A stretch of 5,352 nucleotides of DNA from an uncultured Collinsella sp. (GTDB taxonomy: Bacteria; Actinomycetota; Coriobacteriia; Coriobacteriales; Coriobacteriaceae), in NCBI GenBank assembly GCA_902465115.1, contig CABQMC010000121.1:1-5352 (forward strand), given 5' to 3'. Positions within the stretch are counted from its first letter, which is position 1. Every line of letters begins with the position of its first letter. The position numbers and the translations under genes are program-made. This document shows, piece by piece, positions 1-5,314 of this stretch. The notes beneath the pieces are model-generated. The model did no database searches. It saw nothing but the letters and a program-made list of their open reading frames with translations, and was not told the origin of the DNA.

Positions 1-1
1 T

Positions 2-307
2 CGCGTCGCCCATCGCGAGGGTTATCCCGAGATCGGCCTGTACTGGGAGAAGGCTGCCCACGAGGAGGCCGAGCACGCCGCCAAGTTCGCTGAGCTCCTG
101 GGCGAGGTCGTGACCGACTCTACCAAGAAGAACCTCGAGATGCGCGTTGAGGCCGAGAACGGCGCCACCGCCGGCAAGACCGATCTTGCCAAGCGCGCCA
201 AGGCCGCTGGCCTCGATGCCATCCACGACACCGTGCACGAGATGGCTCGTGACGAGGCCCGCCACGGCAAAGCTTTTGCCGGCCTGCTTAAGCGCTACTT
301 TGGCTAA
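2..307 (+). CDS. Rubrerythrin / NADH-peroxidase-type diiron protein, C-terminal part (5' truncated by window)
   Basis: Only the last 101 codons are present; the frame is open from the window edge and ends at TAA 305-307. The fragment has the second half of a rubrerythrin four-helix bundle. It contains two ExxH diiron motifs, EEAEH (fragment residues 21-25) and DEARH (84-88), the family phrase REGYPEI near the start, and the ending [13 protein letters not shown]. These phrases match the group annotated in anaerobes as NADH peroxidase or rubredoxin-like/rubrerythrin protein, which normally carries an N-terminal rubredoxin-like Cys4 domain; that part would lie upstream and cannot be checked. Family role: cytoplasmic reduction of hydrogen peroxide using electrons passed from NAD(P)H through rubredoxin-type iron centres, protecting strict anaerobes from oxygen. 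It is followed at once by its own terminator, so it is the last gene of its transcript. The family call is firm; the exact subtype and physiological electron donor are inferred. Confidence 0.9.
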   Translation, partial: RVAHREGYPEIGLYWEKAAHEEAEHAAKFAELLGEVVTDSTKKNLEMRVEAENGATAGKTDLAKRAKAAGLDAIHDTVHEMARDEARHGKAFAGLLKRYFG

Positions 308-341
308 GCCAACCGCCTGAGACATAACCTCTAGCTCGATG

Positions 342-372
342 AGGCCCGGACCGTATTGGTCCGGGCCTTTTT
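342..372 (+). terminator. Intrinsic terminator of the rubrerythrin-type gene
   Basis: A perfect 11-bp stem, AGGCCCGGACC (342-352) pairing with GGTCCGGGCCT (358-368), has a 5-nt loop GTATT and runs into TTTTT (368-372). It starts 34 bases after the stop codon of the upstream gene. The stem and T-run together are a textbook rho-independent terminator on the plus strand. It separates this gene from the repeat-rich region to its right. Confidence 0.92.
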
Positions 373-439
373 CGTGCCTCACGAACTTGTTAACGCCCTG
401 AAATAGGACCGTCTTCGGCATCGGCTTCTCGTCAAAAAC

Positions 440-560
440 TAAGTGAGTAGACTTTTTGGAACTTGCCGAGCAGACCATCCATATCACTTTATAAAGCCGC
501 AGGTAAATGCCTTGTTGCAAAACGATCTAGTCGCCAAAGTGACAAAAGTCTACTCACTTA
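440..560. repeat. 121-bp element with terminal inverted repeats, copy 1 (MITE-like or gene-end module)
   Basis: The left end TAAGTGAGTAGACTTTT (440-456) is the exact reverse complement of the right end AAAAGTCTACTCACTTA (544-560), a 17-bp terminal inverted repeat around an 87-bp core. A second copy at 1860-1980 aligns with no gaps over all 121 positions; I count 25 differences, nearly all in the core. Conserved core phrases include CCGAGCAG, CCGCAGGTA and TCGCCAAAGT. No target-site duplication is evident in the flanks. There is no coding capacity for a transposase. Read outward-in on either strand, the first 11 bases hold TAA, TGA and TAG in the three frames. The stop codon of the nuclease-like gene (550-552) lies inside the right end. 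Candidates are a MITE moved by a transposase elsewhere or a conserved gene-end RNA; I do not recognise a named family. Confidence 0.85.
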
Positions 561-1683
561 GATTCGCAGCCGTCCACGATCGAGCCATTTTGTGTCTAAC
601 GGGCATCTTTCCGTCGATTACTCCCAATTTTGTCCAGTCAATGAATAGTTCAGACCGGAGTAATATCTCAGCCCTTTGCTCATCCGAGCTTTTATCACGA
701 TATTCAGCATCGAGCATCCTGCATATGGCCTTAACGATCGCGCGGAATCTATCCTCATCCGATATCTGTCTGTGTGTCAGGAGAAGCACATCGTAGCCCA
801 TGGCCTGAAGGGCCGTCATGCGGTCAGCGTCACGCAAGCCATCCCCTGCGCGTCCGTGCGAGGCCTTTCCCTGACATTCAATGGCCACCTGTCGCTTACC
901 GTCCGGTGAAGAAAGAAGTAGGTCAATATATACACGGGACTTTCCCACAATCGCTCGAGCACTTGTGCCTAGCATCACTTCAACATTAAGCTCTATGTCG
1001 CAAAAACCTTCGCCTCCCAGGGATCGCGGCAGTGCAAGTAGCAAATACGCCTCGACCTCAAAAGGCGACGCGGCACCCAATGGAACGAGTTGCGATACCG
1101 CCATAAATCTATTGCCGTAACGCATCCCGCAAACATCTGAACAAAAACGGTCAAGGTCTCCGCCCAAAACCAAAGCGTCTCGACGCCATAAATTTGAGGC
1201 GGTGCCGTCCTCGGACGGGCAGCGCACCCAACCGAACGTTGTCGAAATCGCGCCCGAATCAATTGCACGCGAAAGCTCCGCCTCAAGTGCCGCCGGCAGA
1301 GCGCACACCGCAAACAAGCCATACATCTCCGCCAATACCAAAAGAAGCTGGAGATCCGTCAGGTGCCGCGACATGATGAATGCCGTCAGTAGAGGAGACG
1401 TAACCAAAAACCCATGTTCCGTTTCCAGCACGGATTCCCTGGGGAGCTCACCAAGAAACAGCCGCTGCCTAATGCTGGCAGGACAAGTCCGTTTGTTTCT
1501 CGTCCGAACCAATGTATACAACGGGAAACCGAGCGCGACCGCAGCCGTCGGGTTGCGGGCGAGATCATATCGCTGCCGGTCTTCTTCCGGTCGTGGAAGC
1601 GGCGGACACAAAGCGCGGACTTGAGGAGGCAAACGCCAGTACCTAAAAGCTGATATGTCACAAAGTAGATCCTTCATAGGCAC
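550..1683 (-). CDS. AbiEi-like protein with C-terminal DUF559/Vsr-type endonuclease-like domain
   Basis: This 377-residue protein probably belongs to the endonuclease-like proteins common in Coriobacteriia. The C-terminal half fits a PD-(D/E)xK/Vsr-type fold as in DUF559: a helix with acidic residues (SPFEVEAYLLL, 206-216), a beta strand with Asp254 (VYIDLLL), then VAIECQGKASH (266-276) with Glu269, Lys273 and His276, then RDADRM (284-289) and the strand YDVLLLT. DUF559 proteins usually read IExDG at the catalytic strand; here the Asp is Gln271, so catalysis is uncertain. The N-terminal half (YWRLPP, GFPLYTLV, VTSPLL at 94-99, LAEMYGLFAV at 117-126) resembles the AbiEi-like region that precedes DUF559 in actinobacterial proteins. 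That suggests, without proof, a defence or toxin-antitoxin role. The start is GTG 1683 or ATG 1677; neither has a good ribosome site. Codon use is less GC-biased than in pdxST, suggesting acquisition. The last codons and TAG stop lie in the repeat element 440-560. No partner gene is adjacent. Confidence 0.75.
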   Translation of the reverse strand: MPMKDLLCDISAFRYWRLPPQVRALCPPLPRPEEDRQRYDLARNPTAAVALGFPLYTLVRTRNKRTCPASIRQRLFLGELPRESVLETEHGFLVTSPLLTAFIMSRHLTDLQLLLVLAEMYGLFAVCALPAALEAELSRAIDSGAISTTFGWVRCPSEDGTASNLWRRDALVLGGDLDRFCSDVCGMRYGNRFMAVSQLVPLGAASPFEVEAYLLLALPRSLGGEGFCDIELNVEVMLGTSARAIVGKSRVYIDLLLSSPDGKRQVAIECQGKASHGRAGDGLRDADRMTALQAMGYDVLLLTHRQISDEDRFRAIVKAICRMLDAEYRDKSSDEQRAEILLRSELFIDWTKLGVIDGKMPVRHKMARSWTAANLSE

Positions 1684-1718
1684 AGGAAAACACGAATTTC
1701 AACCCAGTCAGTCACGCA

Positions 1719-1817
1719 TTGGCGCGAACGCGCCAAAAATGGTGCCGAACGGACTGCCAAGTTTTTAACAGCCCTCCCCAACTGGCCAAAAACTTGCCGA
1801 GAGCTGGACGAAGCTCT
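1719..1817. other. Structured intergenic stretch with three successive inverted repeats upstream of the nuclease-like gene
   Basis: The gap 1684-1859 has no convincing gene. It holds three dyads in a row. The first is TTGGCGCG (1719-1726) with CGCGCCAA (1729-1736), perfect with a 2-nt centre. The second is CAAGTTTTT (1758-1766) with AAAAACTTG (1788-1796), 9 bp around 21 nt. The third is AGAGCT (1800-1805) with AGCTCT (1812-1817). The first lies about 35 bp upstream of the GTG start and could be an operator. The set could also be a folded leader or small RNA. The phrase ACTTGCCGAG (1792-1801) also occurs in element copy 1 (461-470), hinting at relatedness. I could not identify a convincing promoter for the minus-strand gene here. 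Confidence 0.45.
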
Positions 1818-1859
1818 GTTGAAAACCCCATTTTTTTCTCATGCAGAAGCTTTGCGCGA

Positions 1860-1980
1860 CAAGTGAGTAGACTTTTTTGAACATCCCGAGCAGCCCGGTC
1901 ATCCTGCTTTTCAAAACCGCAGGTAGATAGCTTGTTACAAAACTGCCTGGTCGCCAAAGTGCCGAAAGTCTACTCACTTA
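1860..1980. repeat. 121-bp element with terminal inverted repeats, copy 2
   Basis: This is the second copy of the element at 440-560, in the same orientation. The ends AAGTGAGTAGACTTT (1861-1875) and AAAGTCTACTCACTT (1965-1979) are perfect 15-bp inverted repeats; the outermost left base is C instead of T, so the terminal pair is lost. The next inner pair is T-G where copy 1 has T-A. The pdxR stop TGA (1976-1974 on the minus strand) lies inside its right end. It sits between pdxR and the nuclease-like gene, downstream of the former and upstream of the latter. Confidence 0.85.
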
Positions 1981-3410
1981 GGTTGCAGAGTGCCCCTCAT
2001 TAGCTGCAATTCCAAGGTAGTTAGCACTTTTGGACTCAGATCGTCATACTGGACAAGGATTCGAGTCGGGTTTTCAGGGGCAGACGCACCATCGGCACAC
2101 CAAAAACAGTCACTGACATCAATGAACGGGATACTCGAGCGTGTGAGGGCCTGCGCAAAAGAGCTTCCGCCCGTTCCGCGCTCCACGGCCACGACGCAGT
2201 AAAGGCCGGCGTCCGCGTGCTCGACTAAAACTTCCCCCGCCGGAAACGTCTTCCGTACAAGCGCCGCCAAGCCATCACGCGCCTCGCGAGCACGAACGCG
2301 CACGCGGTTCACATGTCGCTCGTAATCACCCGATTCCAGTAAACGCGCCAAAGCAACCTGGTCAACAGAGCTCACCGACGAGGCGTAAAAACCAAGGTTG
2401 CGCCTAAACCGCTCCATTAGTTCATCGGGCAACACCATGTACGCTAGACGCAACGCCGATGAAAGGCTCTTCGAAAACGTGTTGGTGTAGATAACCGACT
2501 GGGCGGCATCAATCGACGCGAGCGCGGGAATCGGCTTCCCGGCAAGGCGAAACTCACAATCAAAGTCATCTTCGATGAGATACCGACCTGGTCGCTCAGC
2601 GGCCCAGCTCAGAAGCGCATAGCGACGCGCAATGCTCGTCACAAGACCGGTCGGATACTGATGGGACGGCATCAGGTGAAGGACATCGGTCCCGCTTTTC
2701 TGCAGAGTGCTCAAGTCCACGCCCTCATCATCCAACGGGATATGTCGAACTTTGCAGCCCATAGCCTGATAGATACGCGTCAGACGCAAATAGCCCGGAT
2801 CCTCAACCGCATACACCTTGTCCGCGCCAAGCAACTGAACCAACATGGTATCGAGCAGCTGGGCGCCCGCACCGATAACGATGTTGTTGGGGTCGACATT
2901 CATACCCCTTGTCCCGTGCAGATGGTGAGCAATTGCGCGTCGCAGCCGAGCAGTGCCCTGCGCCGGTGCGGGCGAAAAGATTTCGCGCTCGTCTTCGGAT
3001 GCCAGCGTCGCCCGTAGCGCGCTTTGCCAAAGCCGCGCCGCCTCCAAAGCAGAAGGAGAAAGCGCATCGAATCGCTCGACCTGTCCGTTGACATCATGCA
3101 CGCTGGGGCCCACAGAGACGGCATCTCGGTCGATGCCCTCCGCAGCCGAAGCCAAAACCGGTGCATCCGGAAGCTCGCAAGCGTAGTAGCCACGACGTGG
3201 TATTGAGCAAATATAGCCCTCAGCGAGTAACTGGCTATATGCATTCTCGATGGTAATAACACTGATTCCCAGATGACTGGCAAAGGCGCGCTTAGACGGC
3301 AAATGCTCCCCCGCCACAATGCGTCCAGCTACGATATCATCTCGAATTTGCTGGTAAACATACTCATAGAGCGATGCTTCGCCGCGTTTTTCCAAATTAT
3401 AGTCAAGCAT
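1974..3410 (-). CDS. pdxR: MocR-family transcriptional regulator of PLP synthesis, PdxR-like
   Basis: From ATG 3410 this is 478 residues, usual for MocR proteins: an N-terminal GntR-type winged helix fused to a type-I aminotransferase fold. The helix-turn-helix is near residues 37-67 (LPSKRAFASHLGISVITIEN). Aminotransferase landmarks follow: EDPGYLR (~203-209), SHQYPTG (~249-255), EDDFDCEFR (280-288) and the PLP-lysine motif TFSKSLSSALRLAY with Lys314. Family knowledge: PdxR binds PLP and controls pdxST, usually activating it when PLP is short; the divergent pdxST genes make that target very likely. I chose ATG 3410 because AGGTGA precedes it by 7 bases; an in-frame ATG 11 codons upstream (3443) has no comparable site and lies close to the predicted transcription start. 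The final Lys and the TGA come from the right end of repeat copy 2, so the C-terminus has been set by that element. All landmarks of the fold are intact. GabR-like or TauR-like specificity cannot be excluded from the protein alone. Confidence 0.92.
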   Translation of the reverse strand: MLDYNLEKRGEASLYEYVYQQIRDDIVAGRIVAGEHLPSKRAFASHLGISVITIENAYSQLLAEGYICSIPRRGYYACELPDAPVLASAAEGIDRDAVSVGPSVHDVNGQVERFDALSPSALEAARLWQSALRATLASEDEREIFSPAPAQGTARLRRAIAHHLHGTRGMNVDPNNIVIGAGAQLLDTMLVQLLGADKVYAVEDPGYLRLTRIYQAMGCKVRHIPLDDEGVDLSTLQKSGTDVLHLMPSHQYPTGLVTSIARRYALLSWAAERPGRYLIEDDFDCEFRLAGKPIPALASIDAAQSVIYTNTFSKSLSSALRLAYMVLPDELMERFRRNLGFYASSVSSVDQVALARLLESGDYERHVNRVRVRAREARDGLAALVRKTFPAGEVLVEHADAGLYCVVAVERGTGGSSFAQALTRSSIPFIDVSDCFWCADGASAPENPTRILVQYDDLSPKVLTTLELQLMRGTLQPK

Positions 3411-3421
3411 GAGCCTATCAC

Positions 3422-3463
3422 CTGACCTTATTAAGTCATTCAATCTGGTATTAGTCTGACCTT
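3422..3463. promoter_or_regulatory. Candidate PdxR operator: direct repeat CTGACCTT spaced 34 bp
   Basis: CTGACCTT occurs at 3422-3429 and again at 3456-3463, same orientation, 34 bp start to start. MocR regulators such as GabR and PdxR are known to bind well-spaced direct repeats in divergent intergenic regions, so the arrangement fits the neighbouring gene. The right copy touches the predicted -35 box of pdxST and covers the predicted start point of pdxR; the left copy lies in the pdxR leader. This supports activation of pdxST with repression of pdxR. Binding is inferred. Confidence 0.6.
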
Positions 3464-3490
3464 GTAATTATCTCGAAAACTGAGTATTTT
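3462..3490 (+). promoter_or_regulatory. Predicted pdxST promoter
   Basis: TTGTAA (3462-3467) and TATTTT (3485-3490) are separated by 17 bp, each matching 4 of 6 sigma-A consensus bases. Transcription would start near 3497, leaving a leader of about 60 bases before pdxS. A mediocre promoter with the operator repeat reaching its -35 box is what an activator-dependent promoter looks like. Confidence 0.5.
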
Positions 3491-3495
3491 GTCAT
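3467..3495 (-). promoter_or_regulatory. Predicted pdxR promoter, overlapping the pdxST promoter
   Basis: On the minus strand ATGACA (3495-3490) and GATAAT (3472-3467) are 17 bp apart, each matching 5 of 6 sigma-A consensus bases. It occupies almost the same DNA as the pdxST promoter but faces the other way. Start of transcription would be near 3460, giving a leader of about 50 bases to ATG 3410. It scores better than the pdxST promoter, consistent with a default-on regulator gene that the bound regulator shuts down. Confidence 0.55.
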
Positions 3496-3555
3496 ACCCA
3501 GCTCCCCGATAGGATGTTCCGTCAAGCAATGCACATGCCAACCAAGGGAGCAACC

Positions 3556-4446
3556 ATGGCAGAACAGAACAGCAAGGCCGACCGCGTCAAACTCAATCGC
3601 GAGCTCGCGCAGATGCTCAAGGGCGGCGTCATCATGGACGTTACCACGCCCGAGCAGGCACGCATCGCCGAGGAGGCAGGCGCCTGCGCCGTCATGGCCC
3701 TCGAGCGCATCCCGGCCGACATCCGTGCCGCAGGCGGCGTCTCGCGCATGAGCGACCCCAAGATGATCCGGAGCATCCAGGAGGCCGTCTCCATCCCCGT
3801 CATGGCCAAGTGCCGCATCGGTCACATCGTCGAGGCGCAGGTCCTGCAGGCCATCGAGATCGACTACATCGACGAGTCCGAGGTTCTCTCCCCTGCCGAT
3901 GACGTCTATCACATCGACAAGACCCAGTTTGACGTGCCGTTTGTCTGCGGCGCCCGCGATCTGGGCGAGGCGCTGCGCCGTGTTGCCGAGGGCGCCACGA
4001 TGATTCGCACCAAGGGCGAGCCGGGCACGGGCGACGTGGTCCAGGCCGTGCGCCACATGCGCAAGATCCAAAAGCAAATCCGCGACGTTGTTGCCTTGCG
4101 CGATGATGAGCTCTTTGAGGCAGCCAAGCAACTGCAGGTTCCGGTCGAGCTGGTGCGCGAGGTCCATGCCACGGGCAAGCTTCCCGTTGTGAACTTTGCC
4201 GCCGGCGGCGTAGCGACCCCTGCCGACGCCGCGCTGATGATGCAACTGGGCGCCGAGGGCGTCTTTGTCGGCTCGGGCATCTTTAAGAGCGGCGACCCCG
4301 CCAAGCGCGCAGCCGCCATCGTCAAGGCCGTGGCAAACTTCACCGATGCCAAGCTCATCGCCGAGCTTTCGGAGGACCTGGGCGAGGCCATGGTGGGCAT
4401 CAACGCCGACGAGATCGAAATCATCATGGAGGAGCGCGGACGCTAG
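3556..4446 (+). CDS. pdxS: Pyridoxal 5'-phosphate synthase, PLP-forming subunit PdxS (Pdx1)
   Basis: PdxS builds pyridoxal 5'-phosphate from ribose 5-phosphate, glyceraldehyde 3-phosphate and ammonia supplied by PdxT; in the family it is a cytosolic (beta/alpha)8 barrel forming a dodecamer. From ATG 3556 the product is 296 residues, the usual length. Visible landmarks: GGVIMDV with catalytic Asp28 near the N-terminus, [18 protein letters not shown] (49-65), the first Schiff-base lysine Lys85 in MAKCRIGH, the second lysine Lys153 in RTKGEPGTG, and the phosphate-binding loops FAAGGVATP (214-222) and FVGSGIFKS (237-245). No key residue is missing. The start is set by AAGGGAG five bases before ATG 3556; an in-frame ATG at 3514 would add 14 residues unlike the family and has a weaker ribosome site. 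The gene leads a two-gene operon with pdxT, divergent from pdxR. Confidence 0.98.
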   Translation: MAEQNSKADRVKLNRELAQMLKGGVIMDVTTPEQARIAEEAGACAVMALERIPADIRAAGGVSRMSDPKMIRSIQEAVSIPVMAKCRIGHIVEAQVLQAIEIDYIDESEVLSPADDVYHIDKTQFDVPFVCGARDLGEALRRVAEGATMIRTKGEPGTGDVVQAVRHMRKIQKQIRDVVALRDDELFEAAKQLQVPVELVREVHATGKLPVVNFAAGGVATPADAALMMQLGAEGVFVGSGIFKSGDPAKRAAAIVKAVANFTDAKLIAELSEDLGEAMVGINADEIEIIMEERGR

Positions 4447-4466
4447 TCCGGCAGAAAGGATCGCAC

Positions 4467-5054
4467 ATGAGCGATTATGCAGACCAAACGGTCGCCGTGC
4501 TGGCGGTCCAAGGCGCATTTGCCGAGCACGAGGCAAGACTATCCGAGCTGGGCGCGCGCTGTATTGAGCTGAGACAGGCGGCTGATTTGAAGCAGGACTT
4601 TGACCGTCTGGTACTTCCCGGCGGCGAGTCCACCGTTCAGGGCAAGCTACTTGCCGAGCTCGGCATGCTCGAGGAGCTTCGTGCCCGTATCGCTGAAGGC
4701 ATGCCCGTCCTGGGCACCTGCGCTGGCCTGATTCTACTGGCTCACGACCTTGCCGCCCATGACGATAAGGGCACGCCGCGTTTGGCAACCATGGATGTAC
4801 TTGTCGAGCGCAATGCCTACGGCAGGCAGCTCGGCAGCTTTCGAACCAAGGGGCAGGTAGCCGGCATCGACGGTAAAGTGCCGCTGACGTTTATCCGCGC
4901 GCCCCGCATCGTCGAGGTCCACGGCGATGCCGAGGCCCTGGCCGAAGTCGATGGCCGCATCGTCGCCGCCCGCCAAGACAACCAGCTCGGCGTAACCTTC
5001 CACCCCGAACTCGACGAAGACACCCGCCTCCACGAACTGTTCCTACAAATGTAG
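4467..5054 (+). CDS. pdxT: Pyridoxal 5'-phosphate synthase, glutaminase subunit PdxT (Pdx2)
   Basis: PdxT hydrolyses glutamine and channels the ammonia into PdxS, completing the PLP synthase complex. The 195-residue product has the class I glutamine amidotransferase triad: Cys85 in the nucleophile elbow GTCAGLILL, and His179 and Glu181 in FHPELDED. The PdxT signatures LPGGEST (50-56), ERNAYGRQ (114-121) and FIRAP (142-146) are also present. Length and order match the family. ATG 4467 has AAAGGA a few bases upstream and lies 20 bases after the pdxS stop, so the two are almost certainly cotranscribed and made in matched amounts. The glutaminase of this family is active only when bound to PdxS. 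The frame ends at TAG 5052-5054. Confidence 0.97.
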   Translation: MSDYADQTVAVLAVQGAFAEHEARLSELGARCIELRQAADLKQDFDRLVLPGGESTVQGKLLAELGMLEELRARIAEGMPVLGTCAGLILLAHDLAAHDDKGTPRLATMDVLVERNAYGRQLGSFRTKGQVAGIDGKVPLTFIRAPRIVEVHGDAEALAEVDGRIVAARQDNQLGVTFHPELDEDTRLHELFLQM

Positions 5055-5074
5055 GTATCGAAATCAACAAACGA

Positions 5075-5144
5075 AACGAGAGTGGATAATCTCCCACTTT
5101 AAGCTTGAATGCAGGCTCAAACCGGGAGATTATCCAATCTCGTT
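5075..5144. repeat. 21-bp near-perfect inverted repeat downstream of pdxT
   Basis: The left arm 5075-5095 (begins AACGAGA, ends ATAATCTCCC) and right arm 5124-5144 (begins GGGAGATTAT, ends TCTCGTT) are reverse complements except for one position, around a 28-nt loop. The left arm can instead form a short hairpin, AGTGG (5081-5085) with CCACT (5094-5098), so two exclusive folds are possible. There is no T-run after the right arm, so it is not a standard intrinsic terminator, although such a strong stem could protect the pdxST mRNA end. It is probably an intergenic repeat. Confidence 0.75.
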
Positions 5145-5149
5145 CTATA

Positions 5150-5231
5150 TAGTCGTTGGGGACGTTCTTAAACGACTAGTCAAACAAGAACGTCCCCAAC
5201 GACTAGTCATTTAAGAACGTCCCCAATGACT
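5150..5231. repeat. REP/BIME-like repeat cluster with GGGGACGTTCTT core
   Basis: A perfect 20-bp stem pairs 5150-5169 (core TTGGGGACGTTCTT) with 5186-5205 around a 16-nt loop holding the palindrome GACTAGTC. A third unit AAGAACGTCCCCAATGACT (5213-5231) follows, directly repeated. Units 5173-5199 and 5200-5226 are a 27-bp tandem duplication with three mismatches. GGGGACGTTCTT-type palindromes resemble the REP sequences associated with Y1 REP-associated tyrosine transposases (RAYT) in many bacteria; that link is from general knowledge and no such transposase gene is in the window. Confidence 0.75.
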
Positions 5232-5314
5232 ACCTTTTGGCAGGTTTGAATCAAGGCAACGCCGATGTTTTGGTAACGACAGCGAGCGACACCCAGGGCG
5301 AACAAGTTGGCATG

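Noticed and set aside
440..560. Possible conserved small peptide read on the minus strand of the 121-bp elements (both copies begin GTG-Ser-Arg-Leu and share Leu-Trp-Arg and Leu-Pro-Ala).
   Set aside because: Copy 1 has an in-frame TAA in the core, and of the 19 codons that differ between copies only about 5 are synonymous. The similarity is at the DNA level, not protein constraint.
1712..1957. Open frames of 70-81 codons on the minus strand between the nuclease-like gene and pdxR.
   Set aside because: They run through the repeat copy and the hairpin-rich leader, have no good ribosome site, and their products match nothing recognisable.
440..1980. CRISPR array or integron attC reading of the repeated ends.
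   Set aside because: There are only two copies, 121 bp each and about 1.4 kb apart, with no short regular spacers, no core GTTRRRY-like site and no integrase or cas gene.
3451..4788. A 445-codon open frame opposite pdxS and pdxT.
   Set aside because: It is a shadow frame caused by GC-rich third positions; pdxS and pdxT carry all catalytic motifs on the plus strand.
5075..5205. The two large hairpins as standard rho-independent terminators for pdxST.
   Set aside because: Neither is followed by a T-run on the plus strand. Termination may occur at the hairpin at the window end or beyond, which cannot be decided here.
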